The notes: a model not told the origin generated them from the sequence alone. Shown: positions 11,066 to 21,509, counted from the first letter of the stretch. The stretch is DNA of 64,000 nucleotides from Dendrocalamus latiflorus (GCA_017311315.1 CM029653.1:41355122-41419121); one strand, 5' to 3'. Translations and numbers: made by a program.

Positions 11066-11303
11066 GTTCTTTTTTTTACTGAAGTTTATATCTTTTAGCT
11101 GCAGTTTGTGACTTTTGAGCTGTTCTTGCGAGAGATTACAGAATAATAGAAACTCACGTACGATTTTTGCCGATATAAATGAAGTCGGTACAGCATATAC
11201 TATAATTAATTAGTAGACTTTATCTTAAAAAGATATTCCATTTAAGAAACTAATTATTATAGAAAAACCAAAAATCAGCTTTTGAAAGCTAAAAAAACAG
11301 CCC
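11066..11303. mobile_element. MITE relic A, inverse to relic B
   Basis: The core 'tttttgccgatataaatgaa' is the reverse complement of sequence at about 12430-12450, and similarity continues on both sides. There is no coding content. It lies 3' of the PIP-like gene. Confidence 0.6.
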
Positions 11304-11764
11304 ATTGTATGGTTCTGCTACGGCTACAAGCAACCAAAGAGCAGGTCGATGACATCCTGATAGTTCAAATACCCACGGCTAAAGTTTGTTACTATCGCAC
11401 TTCGGCATACCGTACAGATGCAACCTTCTCGTGGTTCAAAACTTGCATAGCATGATCTGTTGAACCTTGGCTCAATCTCAATCGATCTTTGATGTTCTGA
11501 GAGGGCAGGTGAGGAAAAAAGGAGTGGAGTGTGTATTGGCCAGCCTTGGGAATTACACCGATTGTAGAAACAAACAATGATTGCAAAGAACTGTACTCTG
11601 TACGTAGTACTAATTCACTATGTCTGTGTCTCACATCAGCAGTCCCAGTACAATACAATACAGGTAAAAAAAGAATCATCACTGCCTATCTTCCCGAGAA
11701 AATGAACAAAAAAATTATGCAGGCGCCATGAGGAGCCTGCTGATTCTGACGAGAACTCGCTCAT
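11304..11764. other. 3' flank of the PIP-like gene
   Basis: Unique-looking DNA downstream of the minus-strand gene, probably including its 3' untranslated region. No other gene is seen. Confidence 0.5.
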
Positions 11765-11998
11765 CTAGTGGCCGGGTCCCTTGGGGCTTGGCCCTGCCGG
11801 CAACCTCGCCAGCAACAGCTCCACCGTCTCCTTGGCCTTCTCCAGCGCCGCCGGGTAGTACACCGAGCCGTAGGCTGCCTCGCCGCCGTCGAAACGCCCC
11901 TCCGGCGGTGCCGGCCTCGCGGCATCCACACGGCACGCCAGGAGGACGACGAACACTGCAAGAACAGCGAAAAGAACTCTTCTCCTCGACGAACCCAT
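11765..11998 (-). CDS. PIP/PIPL-like secreted peptide precursor, 77 aa
   Basis: The precursor carries a signal peptide (residues 1-26: Arg-rich start 'MGSSRRR', a hydrophobic core, cut probably after 'VDA'), a variable middle, and a C-terminal motif at residues 68-77, AGPSPKGPGH. This ends in the SGPSPxGPGH-type motif of the PAMP-INDUCED SECRETED PEPTIDE family, with Ala in place of the usual first Ser. In Arabidopsis the processed PIP1 peptide is secreted and sensed by the receptor kinase RLK7 to amplify immunity; the role here is inferred. Length and single-exon layout suit the family. The start is the ATG at 11998; the frame is open further upstream only from a TTG. A TATA box lies about 120 bases upstream of the ATG. 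A related IDA or CEP peptide is less likely because of the GPGH ending. Confidence 0.85.
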   Translation of the reverse strand: MGSSRRRVLFAVLAVFVVLLACRVDAARPAPPEGRFDGGEAAYGSVYYPAALEKAKETVELLLARLPAGPSPKGPGH

Positions 11999-12118
11999 CA
12001 GCAAAAAGAAACTCAAAAGAGAGCGAGATTTAGTTGTTTCTCGATGAAGAGAGGTGTTGATCTTGAGACGCTGTGCGTGCTTGAACCTTGATATGTTCTG
12101 TAACAGTTGGGTTGGTGC

Positions 12119-12128
12119 TCTTTATATA
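12119..12128 (-). promoter_or_regulatory. TATA box of the PIP-like gene
   Basis: The minus strand reads CTATATAAAG. This predicts a transcription start near 12090 and a 5' leader of roughly 90 bases before the ATG at 11998. Confidence 0.75.
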
Positions 12129-12305
12129 GGGAGCATGAGGCGAGAGGAGAGGTTTGGTGTGTTGGCTCAAGTAATCAACGGATGTACGTAGTAGGAATCA
12201 GTTGGTGGAGAGGTTGTTTATGCGCATGGATTTGGAACACAAGATGTGAGAGTGGTGTTGACCAATAGAGCACAAGCATGTAGGAAAGATCAAACTTAGG
12301 GGAGA

Positions 12306-12535
12306 AAACGGGTGCCCTCTTTTCAGCTTTTAAAAGTTATTTTTTGATTTTTCTATAATAACTAACTTTTAAACTGATTATCTTTTCAAAACAGAGTCTA
12401 CAAATTAATTATAATACACACTATAGCGACTTCATTTATATCGGCAAAAATTACACACGAGTTATTTATGTCTCTATAATCTCTCTTACGAATAGCCAAA
12501 AAACATAAAACACAATCATAAACCGAAGCTAAAAA
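12306..12535. mobile_element. MITE relic B, in the PIP-like gene's upstream region
   Basis: Shares its core with relic A in inverse orientation and with 4625-4830 and 31555-31690 in direct orientation. It ends about 180 bases upstream of the TATA box, so it could contribute promoter sequence. Confidence 0.6.
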
Positions 12536-13904
12536 GATCATGCAAATATTAACCGGCTAGCTGCAGCTTCGATGCAAGTGCAATCTGTGGAAGTCAAGAA
12601 GGTGGACTTGGAAAATGCTGTTCTTTTCCAAGTGGCCATGTCATAACTTAGACATTTACAAGGTTTTAGTCATGAAATGCCTAACTAAAGGGGAAAAAAT
12701 GTTTTTGGATGAAGTGGAGAGATCGCAATCGGTTTGTCTGTGCTCATGTACTTTAATTTCTTGTTGTACCAGCAAACCGAGCAGAGGATCCGGAAAGCAT
12801 TAGATCACTGGTTTCTTCAGATGTTAGTACTACTATAGTATAGTTTCGACTTTCGGAAGATCCATTATGATGACGTGTTTAACTATTGAATCAAGGACTC
12901 TTCAAAAGAAAAGAATATATATATTCACAATCGACATGTTGACCGTACTGTACGTACTGCTTTTGTACCACCAAGATAGACATTTGTCAAAACTTACACA
13001 TTGTTACATGACATCAACTACGCGGTTATTCTGTAAGAAAAATCATTTACCTGTCAAAAAGAGAAAAGCCACTGTTTTCTTTCCTTTTTTTTTTGCGAGG
13101 ATACAAGTCACTGACATTCTCGTTAAAGACCTCCAGCGATGAGAGTCGAGGCATATATTTTTGCCGATCGTGCTACCTACATGAACAAGTCGAAAAAAAT
13201 ATAAGCTGTATGATGCGAAGAATAATGCGATTCATCCCAGCAGCAATTTGAGAACTAAATTGTTTCGCGTGTTTTCAAAAAAACAAGTGTTTTCCTTGCT
13301 CTGAGAAAAAAAATCTCGGATGTCAGTATATAATCCAGGCCAATTAGTCGATCCAGTAGATACATGCAATGCCTTGTTCCACTAGAAAAGCTTCAACAAA
13401 TGAAAGATGGAGGAGGTATCTTCAAAAAGGCTTGTAAAACATTCCGATAGAAGAGGATCACCTTGAACATTATAGGGAATTAATTCTATCTCCTCCTCCT
13501 GTACTCTTGAATGCTCATTGGCGTAAACGATTGCTTCGTCGTTTGCCTACAAGGAGGAAGGATGGGAAAGCTACCCTTATCTTGCATGCTTGTTATCCAG
13601 TAATATGTCGGCCATGCATGAAGGACGTCGCCAATTAATCGCACCTTCAATCTCGACATGCACCAAAATCTTGACAGAAAGAGAAACACTTTTTTAGAGG
13701 GTACAAGACAAGGCACACCCCACTCATATCATCACATGTGCATACACGCGTACGTATCCTCTAACACGCGCTTGGAATATTACAAAGGCACCAAGACATT
13801 ACAGAGCGCGGACATATACTTTTTCATTGAACGTGCAATGTATCTTTTTCTAATTATTTAAGTGAAACGTATAAGTGCGATCCCAGGAGATCAAACCTAG
13901 ATTT
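12536..13904. other. Spacer without a recognised gene
   Basis: AT-rich. Short open frames on both strands have no protein-like composition or neighbours. No repeat ends are seen. Confidence 0.5.
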
Positions 13905-14500
13905 TTTTTAGATAAAGGAATATAACATTCCGGCCTCCATCATTCACAAGTGAATAAGTACAGCCAATTCCAACACACCCATAGTACTTAGACTACAAAC
14001 CACCATACGGTGTACAAAACACGGAACAAAGAAACGGAACTCAAGTCTCATCCCTACTCCTACCTCATTACAAAACTTGCTAAACAAAGCCAAACTCTTT
14101 GTTGCCTCCATCAAGCGACTGTATTCCTCTAGTGAAGACAGCAGCACTCAATGCATCAGTCCTCGAAAGAGAAACACTTGTGTTCCCTCACCTAGCGTTA
14201 GGTTTATCCGACATAGCCAATTGCAAATTTTTGTCCAACATGGTTGTGGCCACGTCAGTCGGTACTTTGTAAGTTCTGAGGACATATAGCACCACTGTTT
14301 TTTGGGTGCTTGGGAAATCTCGGCATGAACTGTGGTTGCCAATTATGATCCCCACAGGTGATTTAGAACACAAACTTAATAATCCATCACTACAGAACAA
14401 CTCCAGCCAACGGTCCTGATTTAATGAAGCCGAAACCCAAGGACACGTTCTACTTTTACATGGTTCGGTAGCAACCTGCGTAGTGTCCACTCAAATGGCT
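13905..14500 (-). mobile_element. Possible non-LTR retroelement 3' end
   Basis: On the minus strand the segment ends in 'ggaggccggaatgttatatt', then 'cctttatc' and an A-run, a layout like the 3' end of a grass LINE. Open but broken frames upstream (for example 'VGVGMRLEFRFF') give no clear domain. The ends were not confirmed. Confidence 0.35.
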
Positions 14501-16392
14501 ATAACTTTTAACACAGAGCTTCAAATGATGTGGTCACTGGTTCTTTAGAAAGTAAATTCGATAAGCTTTCCAACTGTATATAACACAAGTATCGGAAAAA
14601 GTTCAGGTTAACGTAGGCTTTGCTCTGGAGTAGACAGATGAAAATAGTCAAGATCCTAAATCTGTGGAGTCAATTGTATTAGTATATTTACGATATTTTA
14701 GGTTTGTATATAAATTTTTAAAGGTTTTAGATTATTATACAAAAAGTTATGAGGTCCTACAGATTCCATGTGTGGCCGATCATGGTCGCCAACGCCGTGG
14801 CTAGTAATCGTTGACTGTGGAATGTTGAGTCGTTGACTCTACTAGCTACGCGTTCGTTATTCACAGTGGAATGCTGACCGTACAATTGGCTGCATGTCCT
14901 TGTATTGTACCATCAAGCTGGTATCTCGTCCGGACTCAGGCATTGACAAATCTTCTGTGGACTGCATGTACTCGTCTACATGTTCTTGACTCCGTTCACC
15001 TTCACTAGGACACGTCTGAGATTTGCCGGCGTTTGGTAGGATCCGACTGATGCCTTCCTAGGAGGAGCCGCGCGACCAATATAATACGCCGTGGATCTTG
15101 GACCTGAGAAATCAACCTGTGGAGGTAAATTAATCAAATGTACAGAGAGCCCACGGTGAAAATTCTGCTCAGCCAGACTGCTTGCGAGTACCGCAGTTCT
15201 TCACGTACAGACAGGTGCAAGTGGTTTGCATAAACGGTGTATGCAGCAACAACCGCGAGGCCGGCCGGGCGTGACGTGGACACTCACATGCTGAACAGTG
15301 CCCTATATACTGTAGCAAACGCGTGCGCTAGAGTCAAATTAGTTAAAATAGAGATAAGAATAGTTATTTTTTCTTACGTAGGTTTACGTAGAGATATACA
15401 TTATTTCTTATAGATCAAATCGAGTTATATCTATAAAAGAGACATCGTGTATTCATTATCATCAAGTAATAAATAATAAAGAAGTATTTTCAAGTTCCTA
15501 TGCCTAATGGTCGGCCAAGTATCATGCTAAACGGGCCAAATGAGTTGTGCCCATCATGCCGTCCATGTGCCTAACAGTCGGCCTTCATGCCTAATAAGCT
15601 GTGCACACAGACTACGCATGCCAAGTGGGACAAATCTTACCGATGGCCACACATGCCAGGTGGCCCATGCCATGCCATGCGTAGGCATGACACTGTTCGT
15701 ATCTCGTGGGCACGGTGAGCCAAGGCGGCGCCCTAGGCACGGCCCACCTCTTCATGCCATCTCAGCTCAACCCATCGACCTTCGTGTTGTGCCGTGCCGT
15801 GGGTCGTGTCTACAGTACCAAACCATGGGCTGGCCTGTTAGGCACGATCGAGGTCGAAGTGTCGGGGAGGTTGATGATCTCACAATGCGCACGTCAGTGG
15901 CCAGGGTTGTGAGGAGGGAAGTCTAGCATGCGGCTGATGTCACACTCCAGAGGAGACATTCGTGACAACAACAACGTCGGCAAGCCATTACCATTGCCGC
16001 CGCCGCCGCCTCCTCCTACGTGCCGCATCCGTCTTCTAGGAATGGAGACTTGTCCATTTTCTTGTCGCCAAGAATCCTTCTTAAAGATGCTGCCTATATG
16101 CAAATTTTTCGTTGATCTATCACGCTGTGAAAATGTTCTTTTTCGGATTAAAGATTGAAGAAAATGTGGTCAAGAATGGAAGGCGCTGCAGGAATAATAA
16201 GATATAAAAATGCTTCTAAATGATTGTAAAAGAATCTGGAATCATGCAGGGAAGAACATATTACCTGCGATTTCACTGTTCAAACGAAAAGAGAAGAAAA
16301 GGAATCCGTTTTCCCTGGCCTCTTGTTCTTTTCATCGATTTGGAGATTCGTGTGCATCTACTTTGGATGAGAAACAGTGGATAGAATGGAGG
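14501..16392. other. Spacer; GC-richer 'catgcc' repeats at 15490-15930
   Basis: Between about 15490 and 15930 the phrases 'catgcc', 'gtgcctaa' and 'gccgtgcc' recur loosely, like decayed subterminal repeats of a DNA transposon. A short 'ccgccgccgcc' run lies near 15998. No supportable gene. Confidence 0.4.
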
Positions 16393-16397
16393 CAGGA
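16393..16397. repeat. Target-site duplication, left copy (CAGGA)
   Basis: The five bases before the 5' LTR are identical to the five after the 3' LTR (21505-21509), showing a complete insertion by an integrase. Confidence 0.92.
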
Positions 16398-16595
16398 TGT
16401 CAAAGATAGCATTGTATACACATTGTATCTTCTATCCTTGCTGTATAGGAGTTGTATAGGAACTCTTGTATTTCCCTTTACATGTCCTTGTACTCCTTCC
16501 CGGATACGGAATAGCACAATATAAAACAGAACCGGCCAGCACCAATTGTGCTTGAGCTGTGTCCATCAATCCTCTTCTATTGTCCCACGTTCGCA
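16398..16595 (+). repeat. 5' LTR of the copia element
   Basis: 198 bp, TG...CA ends. Contains 'caatataaaac' about 75 bases before its end, a likely TATA region, and is identical by eye to 21307-21504. Confidence 0.95.
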
Positions 16596-16607
16596 TGGTA
16601 TCAGAGC
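16596..16607 (+). other. Primer binding site (initiator tRNA-Met type)
   Basis: TGGTATCAGAGC directly follows the 5' LTR. It is the usual copia primer site, complementary to the 3' end of initiator tRNA-Met, from which minus-strand DNA synthesis starts. Confidence 0.9.
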
Positions 16608-16656
16608 AGAATTGATCTGCCTGTTTGTTTTTTTTTTCTTCCGCTGCTTCTTCTCA

Positions 16657-19600
16657 ATGGAGGCCACCGGCGCCCCCAATCTTGCTGGCGTTTTTGGCGA
16701 TCTTGCCGCAGCTCTCGCCGCTGCTCAAGCCGCCGCTACCGCTGGTGATCAGGATGCTCTTCTAGCTGCCTTGGCTGACGCTCAAACCGCTCAGGTAGCC
16801 GCCATCCCCAACGCATCAGGAATCCCTCCTCCCGCGGTAACGCTACCCCCGGCAACCACGGTCATCACAGCTCCCCCAGCGCTCGCTGCGCCCAGCGCAC
16901 CCAGCGTCCCTGCCTCGACCTCCTCCGCACTCAGCATCGCGAGCGTCAAGACGCACGTCCCCGTCGTCCTCGACCTGAAGAGCCCCAACTATACCAAGTG
17001 GCGTACCTTCTTCGTCGCGTTCCTCGGCAAGTTCGGCCTTCTTCAGCACGTGCTCGAGCCCACCCCCACCGACGGCACCAGCGCCTGGGCTCAAGACGAC
17101 TTCGCAGTTCTCACCGCCCTCTACTGCTCCACCTCCGCCGAGGTACTCGACATCGTCATGGAGCCCAATCAGTCGGCTCGCGAACTCTGGCTCGCCATCG
17201 AGACAATCTTCAGAGACAATCGGGAAACCAAAATCATCTACCTGGAGACAGAATTCCGCAGCCTCAACCAAGGGGATATGACGGTGACCGAATACTGTCG
17301 CCGCTTGAAGAATCTCGCCGACTCTCTGCGGGATCTCGGCGAACCAGTGTCAGATCGCACCTTGGTGCTCAATCTGATCCGGGGCCTCAGCCCCCGATTT
17401 GCGACACAAGCGGAGCTCCTTCCTCTTCAGGTACCGTTTCCGACCTTCGCCAGGGCTCGCTCGTCCCTCCTCCTGGCAGAGATGCGACATCCCGTCGCCA
17501 ACAACACCGGCGGCGACACAGCACTCTTCGCCGCGCCTCCTTCCGTCACCGGCGCCGTCCAGACCTCCTCTCCCGACCCTCGTAGCTCTGGCAACAAGGG
17601 GAAGGGGGGGAAAGGAGGCAAGGGGAACCGGCGCGACTCCCGCGGCAAGGGCGACAACGGCGCCATGACCGAACGCGGCGGCACGGGTGACCGCAACGGA
17701 GGAGGCGGCGCCGGCAATCGCAACGGAGGACAAAAATCTCCGGCTGCGTTTGCTCCTGGACCCTGGACGTTTGGTCCGTGGGCGATCCCCCCTTGGGCCG
17801 TTCAGCAGCCGTGGGGCTGGGGCGCCTCTTGGAAACCGGCTGGTGGACCTGGTTTGCTTGGGCCTCGGCCGAACTTTCAGTCCACTCCCCATCAGGCCTT
17901 CACCGCAGATCATCCCCCTGTGGATTTTTCCAGCCAGCCCAGCTGGGATCAGTCCGGCCTGGTTGCTGCCATGAACAATTTGTCCATGCAGGGACAGCAG
18001 CCGGGCGGTTGGGTCATGGATTCCGGAGCCACCTCACACATGGTCTCGTCCGATGGTATACTCCTTTCTTCCCGGATCCCCACACTTCCTACCTTTGTTA
18101 CTGTTGGGAATGGATCCTCCATCCCCGTCAGTCGCATTGGTCAAACCTCCCTTGCTACTCCTCCCATCCCCTTTACTTATGCCCTCAACAATGTTCTTGT
18201 TGTCCCGTCCCTCGTTCAGAACCTTTTATCTGTTCGCAAGTTTACTCGTGACAATTATTGTTCCATTGAATTTGACCGCTTTGGTTTCTCTATTAAGGAT
18301 CTACACTCGGGGACCGTGATTCTACGCTTCAATAGTGATGGCGACCTCTACACCATTCCAGCCGCCGCCACCTTCCGTCGTCCGCATGCCCTTTTCTCGG
18401 CCACCACCTCCCCAGACATTTGGCATCTCCGCTTAGGACACCCCGGCCGAGACAGCTCTCTTCATTTACAGAAACGCCTCACTATTCCTCCACATAATTC
18501 ACATTGTCATACATGTCGTGTGGGCAAACATGTTAGGCTTCCTTTTGCTCGTTCCCATAGTGTCACCACTGCTCCTTTTCAGTTGCTACACTGTGATTTA
18601 TGGACCTCCCCTATTTTGAGCAATTCAGGATTCCGTTATTATCTTATCATTGTCGATGATTACTCGCACTTTTTTTGGACATTTCCTCTCCGTCATAAAT
18701 CTGATGTGTTGTCTATCTTCCAGACTTTCATTCCCTATGTACACACACAGTTCAACCTTCCTCTTAAGTGCTTCCAGACCGACAATGGCCGTGAGTTCAT
18801 CAATTCTGCCGTCCACTCCCTTTTCTCCACCCACGGTATTCTTCTTCGCACATCCTGTCCATACACTTCCCAACAAAATGGCAAGGCCGAACGTTCTATC
18901 CGTACAACCAATGATGTCATTCGATGCCTCTTGCTCCAAGCTTCTATGCCCAGTTCCTACTGGGCTGAGGCTCTTTCTGTAGCCACCCACTTACTCAACC
19001 GACGACCTTCCCAACCTATAGGATTTCTTACACCTTATGAAAAACTCCTTGGGACACCACCTGACCTATCCCATCTTCGTGTCTTCGGTTGTTTATGTTA
19101 CCCCAACCTTTCGGCAACTTCTCCACATAAGCTAGCCGCTCGCTCTACCGCTTGCATCTTTCTTGGGTACCCTACTTCTCAAAAAGGATATCGCTGTCTC
19201 GATCGTTCTACAAATCGAGTCATCATATCTCGACACGTCGTTTTCGACGAAACAGTGTTTCCTTTTGCAGCTGCAGCAGTTCCCGACTCATCTGAGCTGG
19301 ATTTTCTTCTAGCTGACGAAGAAGTGCCACCGTTACACCACACAACGGTGCCCGGATCGTCACACACCCCTGGAGCCGCAGCATCTCCCACCCGGCCTGG
19401 ACCTTCGAAGCCTCCTCGGCACTGGACCTCACCAGCTGCGCCGGACTCACCGCCAGGCTCGTCTCCTCTTCACCAGGCCGCCTGCTCACCATCGGCTGGG
19501 TCGGCACTACCGCCTGCTGGACCGGCAGCTTCCGTTCTACTCCCGGCGCCCACGACGCCCGGTGCGCCCGCCGGACCGACTGCGCCCGGCGTACTCGCTG

Positions 19601-21318
19601 AACCGCGCGTCTCCGTTCCTCCCAGCGCGCCTGCACCAACAATCGCTGCTACTCCACCACGTTCGTCACATCCCATGACGACCCGAGCGAAGGCCGGCAT
19701 CTTCAAGCCCATTAGTCGCCTTAACTTGTCTGCTACTTGTGCCACAGTTTCGCCTCTCCCGAAGACGTACCGCACAGCTCTTCAGGATCCCCAGTGGCTC
19801 GCCGCCATGCGCGAGGAGTACGATGCCCTTGTTCACAACCAGACGTGGACTCTCGTGCCCCGTCCTTCTGGCGCAAACATTGTCTCCGGCAAATGGGTCT
19901 TCAAACACAAGTTCCATGCGGATGGATCCCTCGCTCGTCACAAAGCTCGCTGGGTGGTTCGCGGCTACTCTCAGCAACCCGGCATCGACTATGACGAGAC
20001 ATTTAGTCCTGTTGTCAAGCCGGCCACCATCCGTGTCGTCCTCAGCATCGCCATGTCCAAGTCTTGGCCCATTCACCAACTCGACGTGAAGAACGCCTTC
20101 CTCCACGGCACCCTCAACGAGACGGTCTACTGTCAACAACCCTCCGGCTTCGTCGATCCCGACCGTCCCAACCATGTCTGTCATCTTCACAAATCGCTCT
20201 ACGGTCTCAAGCAGGCCCCGCGCGCGTGGTATCACCGCTTTGCCACCTATGCGCGTTCCATCGGCTTCACTTCATCAACCTCCGATACGTCGTTGTTCAT
20301 CTACCACAACGGAGCTGATGTCGCCTACCTTCTCCTCTATGTCGACGACATCATCTTGACAGCCGCCTCGACCCGTCTTCTCCGACAGCTGTCTTCTCGG
20401 CTTCACGACGAGTTCGCCATGTCTGACTTGGGTGATCTCCACTACTTCCTCGGCATCTCCGTCAAGCGCACTCCTACAGGGCTTCACCTCTCCCAGCGCC
20501 AGTACGCCATTGATCTTCTACAACGGGCTGGCATGGTTGAGTGTCACTCGACGGTGACTCCAATCGACACCAAGTCCAAGCTCTCCGCTTCTGACGGTGT
20601 CCCCCTGTGTGATGCCGAGGCCACCGAATATCGCAGTCTCGCCGGGGCACTGCAGTATCTCACACTCACTCGGCCTGACCTCGCCTATGCCGTCCAGCAG
20701 GTCTGCCTTCACATGCATGCGCCACACGACGTTCACATGGCCTTGATTAAACGCATCTTGCGTTATGTCAAGGGCTCTGTGGATCTTGGCTTGATTATAC
20801 AAGCCTCCTCGTCATCTTCGCTCACGGCCTACACCGACGCAGACTGGGCAGGTTGTCCAGATTCCCGACGTTCTACTTCCGGCTATTGCGTCTACTACGG
20901 TGACAACCTAGTATCTTGGTCCTCTAAGCGCCAGGCTACGGTATCCCGCTCCAGTGCGGAGGCTGAATATCGCGCCGTCGCCCACGCCGTCGCCGAGTGC
21001 TGTTGGCTTCGCCAACTTCTCGGGGAGCTTCACTCTCCCCTGTCCTCTGCCATGGTGGTCTTCTGTGACAATGTCAGTGCCGTCTACCTCTCGGCCAATC
21101 CCGTTCAGCACAAACGCACGAAACATATTGAGATCGACATCCACTTCGTTCGCGAAAAGGTGGCTCTAGGTCAGGTCCGCGTTCTACATGTGCCCTCGTC
21201 TCACCAGTTCGCAGATATCATGACGAAGGGGTTGCCAGTTCAGCTTTTTGAGGATTTTCGGTCCAGTCTCTGCGTTCGGGAACCTCACGATTCGACTGCG
21301 GGGGGGTGTCAAAGATAG
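16657..21318 (+). CDS. Copia gag-pol polyprotein, 1553 aa, intact
   Basis: Self-contained replication polyprotein of the element. In order: Gag of the UBN2/retrotran_gag type (about 100-290); a basic GK/RG-rich stretch then a Trp/Pro-rich stretch (about 310-430); protease with 'DSGATSHM', Asp 455; integrase zinc site H590-H595-C617-C620 and catalytic D647, D709, E745 (35 residues between the last two); reverse transcriptase with YVDD at 1228-1231; RNase H with 'TDADWAG', Asp 1394, and 'SSAEAEYRA'. All key residues are present and no stop or shift was found. The start is the ATG at 16657 after the leader; the frame is open further upstream only from a TTG inside the LTR. No CCHC zinc knuckle is seen; the basic stretch may bind RNA instead. 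The frame reads through the G-tract and stops 12 bases inside the 3' LTR. Confidence 0.95.
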   Translation: MEATGAPNLAGVFGDLAAALAAAQAAATAGDQDALLAALADAQTAQVAAIPNASGIPPPAVTLPPATTVITAPPALAAPSAPSVPASTSSALSIASVKTHVPVVLDLKSPNYTKWRTFFVAFLGKFGLLQHVLEPTPTDGTSAWAQDDFAVLTALYCSTSAEVLDIVMEPNQSARELWLAIETIFRDNRETKIIYLETEFRSLNQGDMTVTEYCRRLKNLADSLRDLGEPVSDRTLVLNLIRGLSPRFATQAELLPLQVPFPTFARARSSLLLAEMRHPVANNTGGDTALFAAPPSVTGAVQTSSPDPRSSGNKGKGGKGGKGNRRDSRGKGDNGAMTERGGTGDRNGGGGAGNRNGGQKSPAAFAPGPWTFGPWAIPPWAVQQPWGWGASWKPAGGPGLLGPRPNFQSTPHQAFTADHPPVDFSSQPSWDQSGLVAAMNNLSMQGQQPGGWVMDSGATSHMVSSDGILLSSRIPTLPTFVTVGNGSSIPVSRIGQTSLATPPIPFTYALNNVLVVPSLVQNLLSVRKFTRDNYCSIEFDRFGFSIKDLHSGTVILRFNSDGDLYTIPAAATFRRPHALFSATTSPDIWHLRLGHPGRDSSLHLQKRLTIPPHNSHCHTCRVGKHVRLPFARSHSVTTAPFQLLHCDLWTSPILSNSGFRYYLIIVDDYSHFFWTFPLRHKSDVLSIFQTFIPYVHTQFNLPLKCFQTDNGREFINSAVHSLFSTHGILLRTSCPYTSQQNGKAERSIRTTNDVIRCLLLQASMPSSYWAEALSVATHLLNRRPSQPIGFLTPYEKLLGTPPDLSHLRVFGCLCYPNLSATSPHKLAARSTACIFLGYPTSQKGYRCLDRSTNRVIISRHVVFDETVFPFAAAAVPDSSELDFLLADEEVPPLHHTTVPGSSHTPGAAASPTRPGPSKPPRHWTSPAAPDSPPGSSPLHQAACSPSAGSALPPAGPAASVLLPAPTTPGAPAGPTAPGVLAEPRVSVPPSAPAPTIAATPPRSSHPMTTRAKAGIFKPISRLNLSATCATVSPLPKTYRTALQDPQWLAAMREEYDALVHNQTWTLVPRPSGANIVSGKWVFKHKFHADGSLARHKARWVVRGYSQQPGIDYDETFSPVVKPATIRVVLSIAMSKSWPIHQLDVKNAFLHGTLNETVYCQQPSGFVDPDRPNHVCHLHKSLYGLKQAPRAWYHRFATYARSIGFTSSTSDTSLFIYHNGADVAYLLLYVDDIILTAASTRLLRQLSSRLHDEFAMSDLGDLHYFLGISVKRTPTGLHLSQRQYAIDLLQRAGMVECHSTVTPIDTKSKLSASDGVPLCDAEATEYRSLAGALQYLTLTRPDLAYAVQQVCLHMHAPHDVHMALIKRILRYVKGSVDLGLIIQASSSSSLTAYTDADWAGCPDSRRSTSGYCVYYGDNLVSWSSKRQATVSRSSAEAEYRAVAHAVAECCWLRQLLGELHSPLSSAMVVFCDNVSAVYLSANPVQHKRTKHIEIDIHFVREKVALGQVRVLHVPSSHQFADIMTKGLPVQLFEDFRSSLCVREPHDSTAGGCQR
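21294..21306 (+). other. Polypurine-like tract before the 3' LTR
   Basis: A run of seven G preceded by 'gactgc' abuts the 3' LTR. It is the expected site for priming plus-strand DNA, although it is G-rich and not a mixed A/G run. It is also translated as the last Gly codons. Confidence 0.7.
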
Positions 21319-21504
21319 CATTGTATACACATTGTATCTTCTATCCTTGCTGTATAGGAGTTGTATAGGAACTCTTGTATTTCCCTTTACATGTCCTTGT
21401 ACTCCTTCCCGGATACGGAATAGCACAATATAAAACAGAACCGGCCAGCACCAATTGTGCTTGAGCTGTGTCCATCAATCCTCTTCTATTGTCCCACGTT
21501 CGCA
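21307..21504 (+). repeat. 3' LTR of the copia element
   Basis: 198 bp, no difference from the 5' LTR seen by eye. The gag-pol stop codon (21316-21318) lies within it. Confidence 0.95.
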
Positions 21505-21509
21505 CAGGA
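21505..21509. repeat. Target-site duplication, right copy (CAGGA)
   Basis: Matches 16393-16397 exactly. Confidence 0.92.

Larger units (their letters stand above)
16398..21504 (+). mobile_element. Complete Ty1/copia retrotransposon, 5107 bp
   Basis: Two 198-bp LTRs start TGTC and end CGCA, and no difference between them was seen by eye. Just inside the 5' LTR is the primer site TGGTATCAGAGC, and a G-rich tract abuts the 3' LTR. One gag-pol frame fills the interior. A perfect 5-bp target duplication (CAGGA) flanks it. Compact size, short LTRs and integrase-before-RT order fit the plant Ale/Retrofit copia lineage, but the lineage is inferred. It should be a very recent insertion and may still be mobile. 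Confidence 0.95.

Noticed and set aside
16546..16656. Longer copia ORF beginning inside the 5' LTR (1590 aa)
   Set aside because: The first codon is TTG, not ATG, and the extra 37 residues cover the LTR end and primer site. The ATG at 16657 is the natural start.
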